A stretch of DNA of 64,000 bases from Orbilia blumenaviensis (Eukaryota; Ascomycota; Orbiliomycetes; Orbiliales; Orbiliaceae). The position numbers and the translations under genes are program-made. Below are positions 55,626-64,000 of the stretch, piece after piece. Every line of letters begins with the position of its first letter. The first letter of the stretch is position 1. The notes under the pieces were generated by a model. That model was not told where the DNA came from. It made no database searches and saw nothing but the letters and a program-made list of their open reading frames with translations. Location of the stretch: contig JAVHNS010000018.1 of the NCBI GenBank assembly GCA_036872755.1, positions 682,001 to 746,000 of the forward strand, in the 5' to 3' direction.

Positions 55626-55940
55626 AGGGTCGGGCCCGTGTACCCACCACCATACTATGGGGGTGGTGGTGGTAGAGGTATCGTCGGGGCTTTTATCCCC
55701 GATGATCACCCCGCCACCGTCGCCGCGGCCTCTGTTCTGCTTTGCGCCGTAGGGCTTCTGAGGAGCCCGTACATGTTGTGGGGTTAAGGAACCCCCAACA
55801 TTACGATATCCCGCGTTTCCCCAAGGGAATGGGACCGGGGACACCATCCTCGCGCAATTGCGCGGTGGAATTCAAATGACGGTAGCTTTACCAGGGGGGT
55901 TTATGGGGGAGGGCATAGGGGCCCGACAAGGCAAAAGTCA

Positions 55941-57305
55941 TGTATGATGGGGTTGTTATAATAGTTTAGTATAGTAGATACATAAATCTATGAGAATGTT
56001 TCTTGGGACAAGTCTTTTTACCATGAGTTTGAAGATCTATTGACGTTTATTATGTCAGTTTGTGTTATTCCGTAGCAATTTATTATGTTGTAAATTATTT
56101 TAATGTAGGAGGATATCCTCGTCGATGTATATGCCGTACATAGTATACAGATTCAATAATTTACTATCCGCACTACTCTAGACCTTTCGACTAAGTACAC
56201 TATTGGCTTTGTACTACCTTGCATGAATGAGAAAAGTCGGACTCGAGACTATATTAGATCGGGAATTTAGTTAGCTAGTTTCGTTACCCCAATGAGCGTG
56301 ACCGTTGTTTAGAAAGGAAACCAAGGACCAACAAAGAAAAAGAAAAGAAAAAAAATCATATTATCTATATTATAATTTTACGAGACACTAAATAGGATTC
56401 GTAAAAGTGTACCCTTTCAGATCGTGCGGCAAAGCTACTAGTAAATATCGTGTGATTATCAAGTCACCACTAGTTAACCCAGCTTAGCTTAGCTTAGTCT
56501 CTAGACCCTTATAAAAACCTTCAGGGTAAAGATGATCAAGTAGCTAAGATGGAAATCTCATGGAGCGCATGCATCTTATGTGTAGCCTCCAGCAATCGCC
56601 CCACCACAATCTCCAGAGAACAAGCAGGAGGCAGTGTGTCACTTGATAGAATGCGGTACGTATACAAGTTTGCAGCGTTATGATTATTATTTAATTAATA
56701 ATTTTTATAAATTAAACAAACCAAAAAACATAGATCCAGAGTTAAAACTACACAATAAGAGTTTGTTTAAATTTTGTTGGTTAATTAAATACTATATTAG
56801 AATTAATTATATTGTACATCAGTAAAAAATGACAGAAAAAGGATTAGTGAAGCCTCTTGCAAAGAAAGAAATATGACATGGTGCCATACTCCGTACAATA
56901 AAAGGGTAAACGAAATAAATTGACAATTTAAAAAGGCTCTGTACGATGGATTTCAATCAAAAGTAGGCTCTCGAGTGTATGTCTTCGCAATTTCCTTATT
57001 TGAGACTCGCTTTGAATCCCACTTTTGAAGGTCAGATTTCCCCATTTTTTTATGGGATAGCAGAAGTTATTTTCTCAATATTTGAAGTTTTGTATGTCTT
57101 CGTTATTTTAGCGTATTGTAAATATTATTTTGATAAGTTTACGAGTAGGCAATTAGTCATTAGATAGATAGATGTATACACTGTGCTAGAAACCGGGGTG
57201 GGATTGAGAATTAATCCATCGGAATGCATGTGCTATCAGCGGGGTTCAGAATATCAGGAGATGTCTCCTGAGTTCTTGATGAGCTGAAATAAAGGAATTT
57301 TTATA
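55941..57305. other. AT-rich spacer after the G-rich block
   Basis: Base composition switches sharply to AT-rich. Two small plus-strand frames (56634-56825, Lys/Asn/Tyr/Ile-rich, and 56979-57167, with one hydrophobic span) have mitochondrial-like composition but no recognisable gene. No supported CDS. Confidence 0.35.
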
Positions 57306-57730
57306 TCACTCTCTCCTCTGAATCTCACGTTTCGTACTCCGTACCCGCCGTGTTATCAAATCTTTGATCATCCGGTTACCTTTGCACCTTCGAAGTTGGG
57401 CAACGCAGTAGTCATATTCGCCCTCAAGCCTTAATAGTACATCATCTAATATCGCTTCTTGGAGTTCTAGAGATTGGTGAGTAACAAGATAGCTTCCCAA
57501 CAGCGATCTGGATACGGGTCCCCCGGACCGAGTGGCCAGTTTGGATATCGTTGGGAAATATCCTGTTTGCTGAGATTCTGTGCCAGGATCACCAATGCCT
57601 CCCGAAACAGGTTGAGATTCGTATAGCCTGGCTCGCTCTGTTGTGGAATGATTGGAGTGGGCTCAGCGTCACGGCCGGCCGAGGGAGGCTGATAGTTGAG
57701 GATCACTGGAGGAGCCGGAACCCTCAGCAA
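57306..57730 (-). CDS. small hypothetical protein, tentative
   Basis: Two overlapping minus-strand frames seem to belong together. A model with exons 57730-57529 and 57466-57306 (donor GTCCGG, acceptor CTCTAG) gives 120 residues. The N-terminal part is Pro-rich (MLRVPAPPVILNYQPPSAGR) with an ordered end (LFREALVILAQNLSKQDIS). The C-terminal part is helical and basic (EAILDDVLLRLEGEYDYCVA, then a run ending TKREIQRRE). The donor is poor, so a frameshifted gene is the alternative explanation. No family recognised. Confidence 0.35.
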
Positions 57731-58332
57731 GTATGGTATCCCAGAACGACTTTGGGTATTCGGCCTTTTATGTCATGTTGGAATGTCTAGATGACTTTTA
57801 GCTTGTCTAATGGTTGGAATTTAGGGGGCGGAGGCGGGGTGAGAATAAAAACAGTTATATGGTGCCGACACTGAGAATCTGGTGTGTTTGCTTTTTCCCG
57901 ACAATTAACGATCGGGAACTTCAACCTGTTGCTAATGTCGACGAACCGAACCCGCTGACCCGCCAAAAGTCGGTTAAAGTTCAAAGCCTTTGACGGCGGT
58001 CAGCCTGACGGTTTGGTATCAGTTCACGTGTCGGCATCGAAATCATGTTAAACGTTTGTTGCACCGCGCTGTTGTATTTTGTTTTGGGGGGGCAATCCAT
58101 AACCGTAAGATAGTGGGTCTGGACACGCATGCATCTGCGGGGCAAGGCTGTTAATATTCGGCTTTGTGGGATTATCGTGCGCGTGCGATGGGATTGCAAT
58201 CGGTATATATTTGATAGCGGACGGTATCTTTTTTTTTTCCCTTTCAATGCGAAGACCGGGATAAATTCTCTTCAATTAACTTATTACTTGTGGAAAAACA
58301 CTGCGAAGCGTCTTATAAAGACACAAATAAAA
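57731..58332. other. divergent intergenic region
   Basis: Between the tentative small gene (minus) and the 820-residue gene (plus). It includes a pyrimidine run at about 58229-58243 shortly before the plus-strand start codon. Minus-strand frames here have no features. Confidence 0.35.
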
Positions 58333-60948
58333 ATGGAACACGTCGACGGCGAGGACTACGCCAGGTATGTCGGGAGAGCGCGAGCGCAAGACGACCGCTA
58401 TCGCAGCGCAATACCAGAGTCGACCAGCACCTCAAGCCCCGGAAACCGCAATATCGCAGCAGAACCACCAGCGCTTCAGGGTAGATTTTCGACATTTGAA
58501 GCGCAAGCGAGAGAGCCTCCACGGCCACGGGTAGAGTTCTCGGACGCATTTTATCCCCCAGGGCCACCGGTGCATAGAATTGGGGGCAGCGTCCCAGATC
58601 CTGATTATAGCTATAGGAGATATAGAGAAAGCACCTACGCCGAAGCGAATGAATTCATGACTGGCTCTCAATCGCAGAGAAGGAGACTATTTGAAACGAC
58701 TGGAGTTCCTCCCCCGCCCATTAGAGCTCCCCCGCCCATGAGGTTCTTTGACGACGATCCTTTAGATGACGACGAACACCCATTTTATCCCCCAGGGCCA
58801 CCGGCGCATAGAATTGGGGGCAGCGTCCCAGATCCTGATTATAGCTATAGGAGATATAGAGAAAGCACCTACGCCGGAGCGAATACTCCTGGCTATCAAT
58901 CACAGAGAATGAGACCGCATGAAACGACTGCGGTTCCTTCCGATCCCCCGGTTATTGGAGCCCCTTCACCCGTAGAGTCCTTTGACGACGATTTTTCAGA
59001 TGATGACGGTGGTCTTTCAGATGATGACGAAGACCTTATCAATCGCAAAATCGCTTTCCATATAGGAGAATGCGACAGTATTTTAATACAACGAGACTGG
59101 GACCCTGTCCTGCTCCAGGTTCACCTAATCGCACTCGTTGAAAAATATAAGGTCCAAGATATCGAATTTTCCTTCCAATTAGCAATGCTATACCGCAACA
59201 AGGGCAAGCACGAAGACGCGGTCCGGGTTCTAAATGACTTCAAATTCGACCCTAGATTAACGCTCAGCCAGAACTCAATGGCATATCTTCTAAGGATGAC
59301 AGCTAATTTCCATCTAAAGAATGTCTCAGCTGTTAGTAAGGACTGCCGTCGCATAGCCCAGTTATTGAGAAAGAATTCGAACAACCCAGATATCAAGCAG
59401 ATTCAAAACGCTGCGAACTATTATGCCGGCTGGTGCGCCGGACAAAACAATAATAAAGCCGACGAACTATATTACAACTCATTATTCAATCCTAAGATGG
59501 ATTCTCCGATTGTTTTTTTTGGGAGTCGACCCTGTCCGTTGAAGATTTTTCCCCTGCAGTCCGGAAGCTCTTTGTAAGTGTCTGAATACGATGAGAATAT
59601 TCTTATAATCGGGAACATAGGTTAACAGCTGGTGACTGCAGGCCTGCGGATCCTGGAGTTCAAGGATCACAGGCACACACACCTTCAATGATAACCAGTA
59701 AACCTCCAGTTCCTCCACCTAAGGTTCCACCTAAGGCTGTTCCCACTAGTAACCTCCAGCCCTTAATTCCCTCTGGGTCACCACTGCACTCCTTCTCCAC
59801 GTATGTGCATCCTCAAAATAAGTACGTTTGTGAAGATCAAGAGAAAATGTATCTTGAGCAGGTACATTCAATCCGCGTTCTTGTAGGTATTTCCACGATC
59901 ACCATTAAAACGAGAAAGGGAAAAACAACTCGTCAAGATCCAGTCAATTGCTGTATCGCATTCCAATCACAAGAGCAGATACTCCAAGTTATTCCCCACT
60001 GCATAGACACCGGTCGATCGTCCTTAGCATATAGAATCCTATCCGGTATGTTCCTAAAAATAGTCTAATAGTAGCATTCCCATTATTTTCCTGGATAACT
60101 TTCGACTAAGACTGAGCTGTCACTTAATAGGATATCATGAAGGAAGAGGATCTACTAGCTCAACAACAGTACCAGTCGGGCGGTTTTACCAAATCCCGTA
60201 CCCGCCAGATGCCCCATACCGACCCATCGAATGCGTCCAAGATGCCTTCCAGTTCTTAACTTTGGTAAAGCCATTGGATCCTTCTTTCCGTGTCGAATCG
60301 GAACGTTTGAGATACAAAGACGGAATAAAAGGCCTATTTACTCAACTACGGAAGGACATTCCACAAGCAAGCAAAAGGGTCTACGAAGACGCCCTGATGG
60401 TCGCCATTACCACCCACAACTTTATCGCTGCGGTTATAATAATGTCCCACATGAACTCCATCGGTCTCGACCTACAAAAATTCATGCTCCAGGGCGGTCT
60501 GACCGGCAAGAAATTTGACGACCTTGTGAAAACGCCGATGACGCTCGTATTCATCGCTGGCATACAATCGAATTTCGATATTCAGTTCCCATTGATTGAC
60601 CCCAAAGACCGAATGGGTCAATCATACGTGAAGCTTTTTGACTGTAATTCCGATAAACCGAATCTGTTCCACGTAGCCGCGGTGTATGCAACGAAATCCG
60701 CGACCCCGCTGCAGTTCCTCTTAAAGGAACACGGATACCAATGCAAGGGAAACCCTGATTCTGTGCCCTGCTTCAACAAACTAGCGGTGGTACCTGGGTA
60801 CGCAAATAAGGTTACCCCGATGCAGATACTAACAACGCGGCAAGAAAGGCTAAGAGTGGAAAATATACAACAAAGTGAACGTACTGAAGAGTTAGGCAAT
60901 CTCTTTACAATCATGCAGAGGCAGCTAAGGGACATCCAGACAAGTTAA
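58333..60948 (+). CDS. large hypothetical protein with internal tandem repeat
   Basis: Three exons: 58333-59573, 59642-60045, 60131-60948 (820 residues). Start at MEHVDGEDYARYVGR, chosen over an earlier in-frame ATG at 58129 because the upstream stretch looks like leader DNA. Residues about 72-230 hold a 78-residue tandem repeat whose conserved half starts FYPPGPP(V/A)HRIGGSVPD and continues SYRRYRESTYA. Then an acidic linker (DDDFSDDDGGLSDDDEDL), a helical section with a TPR-like feel (FSFQLAMLYRNKGKHEDAVR), a Pro-rich linker (KPPVPPPKVPPKAVP), and a C-terminal domain of mixed helices (EDALMVAITTHNFIAAVIIM, NLFHVAAVYATKSATPLQFL) that faintly recalls ankyrin-type packing. No enzyme motif. Probably a lineage-restricted fungal family; function unknown. 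Coding certainty is high because both introns (68 and 85 bases) keep the frame. Confidence 0.72.
58547..58884 (+). repeat. in-frame 234-bp tandem duplication inside the large hypothetical gene
   Basis: Segments 58547-58650 and 58781-58884 (104 bp each, 234 bp apart = 78 codons) differ at only two positions. The remaining part of the unit (58651-58780 versus 58885-59014) is still alignable but much more diverged. Confidence 0.85.
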
Positions 60949-62189
60949 AAATATTAAAATCATATAATTTCCTACCTACCGCAACAAACTGGCAGCCTCA
61001 TCTCCTCGCCGTTGTTAGTATCATGGTATTGAAATCTGATCCAAACGACATGGCATGAAGGCGTCGGTTCAGGGGTAGTCGAGGATCTTAGTATCTCCTA
61101 CGAATATGATCTTTTTGCGGAACTATGTACCAATGTATTTAAAATCCCTTTAGTCATGTCTTCTGAGCGGTGTGTCGAATGTTCTTTAGTACCAGTTTTT
61201 GAGCCTATTCCCACATCTCAGTTTCTATTTCGGTTACAACTTACCTGCTCCTTGTTTTCTTTCTTTCCTTTCCTACTGATATCCGAAACCTATATGTTTT
61301 GCAATGCTATTCAAATCATACGATTCCATGGATAAACCTTGGACAGCTGTCGTCGGAGACCAAGAATGGGTGGACATGTAACACAACTCACAAACAGGTT
61401 TTGCATAAAGTAGTTAAATTAACAGACTTATGCATGCGTTGAATTCCACCTCCACTGTTGGAGTCCTGGCTTTGCCTTCAGCCCAATTCTTCGAGGCTAC
61501 GAGTCCCGCAAGCTAGTTTAGAATTTACGACATTTGGCAGACGCCCATTCCCAAGAACACTGTCTATTTCCCTTCGATATGAGCACTGTGCAGTGTAGCA
61601 TAGAATTGGCCAAAATTCCATTAATAGTAATATTTATCTAATACTGTCAGGCTCTCTATATACACATGAAGAGTAGTACTCCATTTATCAAGGCCCTCTT
61701 TAGAACGATTAATGCATTATATCCAAGCTCTTCACCCAACAGTCGTTTCATTATTATTACAAAATGCGCCAAATGGTCATTAGCGGTATTCGAGTTTCAA
61801 GCAGCCCTCCTTCGATCCAGCTCCTTTTCCGCGCACGGGTAGTGTCTTTGTATGTGTATAGATCACGGAAAGATATCCGTCACGTCCTCTTCCTCCGTCG
61901 CGGTGGTTGTATGTATTTAGGTAAGTAGAGCCGGCACCGATGCTGCAAGGGGCATGCGAGGCTCTCATTAGGTGATTTGGAGATGCATCCATAGGGGTTG
62001 CCGACATCATAATCCACCTGAATATTTCCCCCCGATAAATATGAATGTATTTTTCCGGAGTGAGTGAGTGCCGCCGCCCGTGCAAATGTTTTTCTAAGAC
62101 CTTCTTTTACGGGGTTTTCTGTTCCGCCAAGTACGTCTTAAAGGAAAATATATGGTTCTGTCGTCTCAAAAACAAGCAAGGCCGCATAA
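60949..62189. other. intergenic between convergent genes
   Basis: About 1.2 kb. No supported gene; a minus-strand frame at 62085-61780 has no features. Confidence 0.35.
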
Positions 62190-62627
62190 TCATAGCAGCG
62201 ACCTGGCACCAACCATCGAAATCAGATAGGGGCTTGATTCCCGATCATCATCCGAATACTTCGAGCCCGGAGATGTGGGCTTAAACCTCACAACCTTCTT
62301 AGCCCGCTGGCCCGACAGCCAGATATCGACATTATGGCTGAGCCCCTGGTAATCCCTCTGCATGCCCAACACTCGAAAATACAAAGCCTCGACGAACTCG
62401 GGCTTGAAATACGCAGCGGCGGGTTTGAGATTGCGAAGGAAACCGACGAGTTTGACGGTAGCGGCTGGGATGTCGTTTAGTTCTGAGGGAACTACTAGGC
62501 CTTCTTTGGCGGCTTTGCGGATTCTTTGCGCGAGTTCGGTGGCGTAGGTGCAGAATTTTTCGATGACGGCTACCAGCTTGGTGGTAGTGATTGGCTCGTC
62601 AGTCTTTGCTGATGCGTAGAACTCCAT
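62190..62627 (-). CDS. small hypothetical helical protein
   Basis: Minus-strand frame of 145 residues from ATG 62627 (MEFYASAKTDEPITTTKLVA); the open frame extends 28 codons further upstream but that part looks like leader DNA. Residues 10-110 read as amphipathic helices (LVAVIEKFCTYATELAQRIR, YFKPEFVEALYFRVLGMQRD). The tail is charged and Ser-rich (RFKPTSPGSKYSDDDRESS). No signal peptide, membrane span or known domain. The composition is convincing for a protein; a spliced extra exon at the 3' end cannot be ruled out. Confidence 0.5.
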   Translation of the reverse strand: MEFYASAKTDEPITTTKLVAVIEKFCTYATELAQRIRKAAKEGLVVPSELNDIPAATVKLVGFLRNLKPAAAYFKPEFVEALYFRVLGMQRDYQGLSHNVDIWLSGQRAKKVVRFKPTSPGSKYSDDDRESSPYLISMVGARSLL

Positions 62628-62711
62628 TGTGTCGGTTGATTGGATATATATATCTGGGAAAATATGAGTGGCTTTGTATATTGAGATGAGATTCGAGGCT
62701 TCGAAGTTCAA

Positions 62712-64000
62712 AATCCAAAATCAATTGGAAATATGTATAGTATAAGAACTATTGGAGGAATTATCCGTGGTACTGGAATAAAGTACAATTTACATACTCA
62801 GAAAAAATCCCGAGGGGGAAAGTCAGCTCATCATATATATCCGCCTCCTGCCCCCCTCTCTGCAACCTTGCATTGTCATGTATAAGGGGGGAAAAAGGAA
62901 GCCACAACCAACCCCAGTTTGTACAGCTGTCAGCCTTTTTTTTCAAGTTGTGAAGTGTTCAAGGCCAGGCTTCTTTTTTTCCTCTTTCCCCACAATCCAC
63001 CCGGACGCGGACCGCTTCGCTGGCCCTGTATGGCATGTGACCAATATGATCCCGATGCTCGTTCCCAAGTGGCTCTCCATCACATTACATCACGACCAGC
63101 GCATCCTTGCATATAAGTGTGTCTCACATCCCGGCGCAACACGACACCGGGTTCAAAATACCACACGAAAGGGTGTTTCCGGGTGCGCGGGTAGCTGCAG
63201 GTTCCCTGTCTGTCAATAAGTCTTAACTAGTTCCCGAGAAAAAAGAGTTTACGCTATGATTTTTATTTTATTTTTTTAAGCAAAAAATGAGGAAAGATAT
63301 CGCTCTTCTCGATGGATGAAGGACATCGATAGAACCTCATCAGAAACTTATGAAGGGAAAACAATCAGCCAGTAGGAATAGGGGCCAAAGCACACTCAAT
63401 TATAGCACTATACCCAATCCAGGTATTTCCACACTCAAAGATCTCCCCAATAAGATCTCAAACCCACCCTTCTAAAAAAAAAAGTGGTTTGTTTCCTCTC
63501 AAAAAAGGATACCACGAATAAACGATCTAAGAGCTCTCTCCACAATTAAATTCTTATTTGCCGCGGGACCATGATCATCATCATCATCACCAAGCGCCCA
63601 GATTTCCTTGTTTTTTTTCTTTGCTTTCTCCAAATGCCGGATTCCCGTTTCGCTGACTTGACTATCCACACCATCGGGTGCCAAGCAAGGAATTGGGTGA
63701 ATCAAAGGAGGCTCTCCGATTGGTATTTTACCGTTTTCTTGATCCACCAAGAATCCGATTGGGTGGGTTAAAGCTTCAATTAGATGAATACCGAGGTTAA
63801 AAAACTGCCCTTTGAAACAAGAGCGACGTGCGCGCGCGTGAGATCGTAACAACGCATCAATCGGTGATATGATAGTGTATATCGAGTTTTGTTTCTAAAA
63901 TCTACGCGTCGATGTTGGTTAGTGACATCATGGATATCGCGATTGTCTAGTATCAGGTTATAGATAGCACCTACATTTTAGATACGTTGTTTGGGGTCCT
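62712..64000. other. right end of window, no firm gene
   Basis: A minus-strand frame at 63852-63499 (117 codons; contains LGIHLIEALTHPIGFLVDQE and a poly-Asp run) has somewhat protein-like composition and may be an exon of an unrecognised gene, but I see no start context or partner exons. The rest holds short frames and A/T runs. Confidence 0.3.

Larger units (their letters stand above)
53860..55940. other. extremely G-rich block, probably non-coding
   Basis: The plus strand here is dominated by G runs (up to 17 in a row at about 53864-53880) and GA-rich stretches, with few stop codons in any frame. This opens long frames on both strands (for example 54193-54768 and 55101-55787 plus; 54707-54078 and 55847-55338 minus), but they overlap, lack family features and translate the same repeats in different ways, so I do not call genes. 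The block ends abruptly near 55,940 where AT-rich DNA begins. It carries the hairpin family listed below. Confidence 0.55.

Noticed and set aside
54078..55847. Several long overlapping open frames on both strands (up to about 230 codons)
   Set aside because: They arise because the G-rich sequence lacks stop codons; products are Gly/Arg/Pro/Ser-rich, overlap each other on both strands and translate the hairpins differently in each frame, with no known domain.
1..64000. CRISPR arrays, rRNA genes, telomere repeats, bacterial-type operons
   Set aside because: None seen; the window is eukaryotic with spliced genes.

Overview
The window looks like nuclear DNA of a filamentous ascomycete (Pezizomycotina). 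Its genes have several short introns of about 50-190 bases with GT..AG ends and CTAAC/CTAAT-like branch points. The families are typical of that group: an arrestin-like protein, a C2H2 factor, a fungal-specific transcription-factor domain, a PF10017-type amino-acid N-methyltransferase, the TFIIIC zinc-finger subunit, a KxDL protein and allantoicase. Intergenic DNA is rich in microsatellites, poly-A/T and poly-pyrimidine tracts. I could not fix the species. All gene models were spliced by hand from reading frames and splice signals; the exons are listed in each entry.

Layout. 0-11 kb: the 5' part of an arrestin-like gene on the minus strand, about 2.7 kb with no gene called, a Myb/SANT-like coiled-coil protein, a secreted Thr-rich protein with a cysteine-containing C-terminal domain, and an F-box protein. 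11-18.6 kb: a TPMT-family thiol methyltransferase, a fructosyl-amino-acid/sarcosine-oxidase-like FAD enzyme, and a protein of unknown function. 20-25 kb: a C2H2 zinc-finger protein transcribed divergently from a fungal-specific transcription-factor-domain protein that has no visible zinc cluster. 25-29 kb: an EasF/PF10017-like methyltransferase and, in tandem on the same strand, an argininosuccinate-lyase-like protein whose usual catalytic histidine reads as glutamine. 31.9-32.8 kb: retrotransposon debris. 34-37 kb: a TFIIIC subunit gene with one in-frame TAA. 39-41.7 kb: a His/Asn/Gly/Arg-repeat protein and the KxDL protein KXD1. 47-52 kb: a multi-pass membrane protein and allantoicase. 53.3-55.9 kb: a very G-rich, probably non-coding block with a family of hairpins that share a purine loop. 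57-62.7 kb: an 820-residue lineage-specific protein with an internal tandem duplication, and two small unknown genes.

How the genes relate. Most are unrelated housekeeping or lineage-specific genes. The most suggestive neighbourhood is 22-29 kb, where a transcription-factor-domain protein, a small-molecule/amino-acid N-methyltransferase and an altered lyase of the argininosuccinase superfamily lie close together; this is inference from proximity and motifs only. The strongest unexplained signals are the G-rich hairpin family (53.9-55.7 kb), a near-perfect 27-bp inverted repeat at 46.06-46.14 kb, the His-to-Gln change in the lyase, and the stop codon inside the TFIIIC gene.
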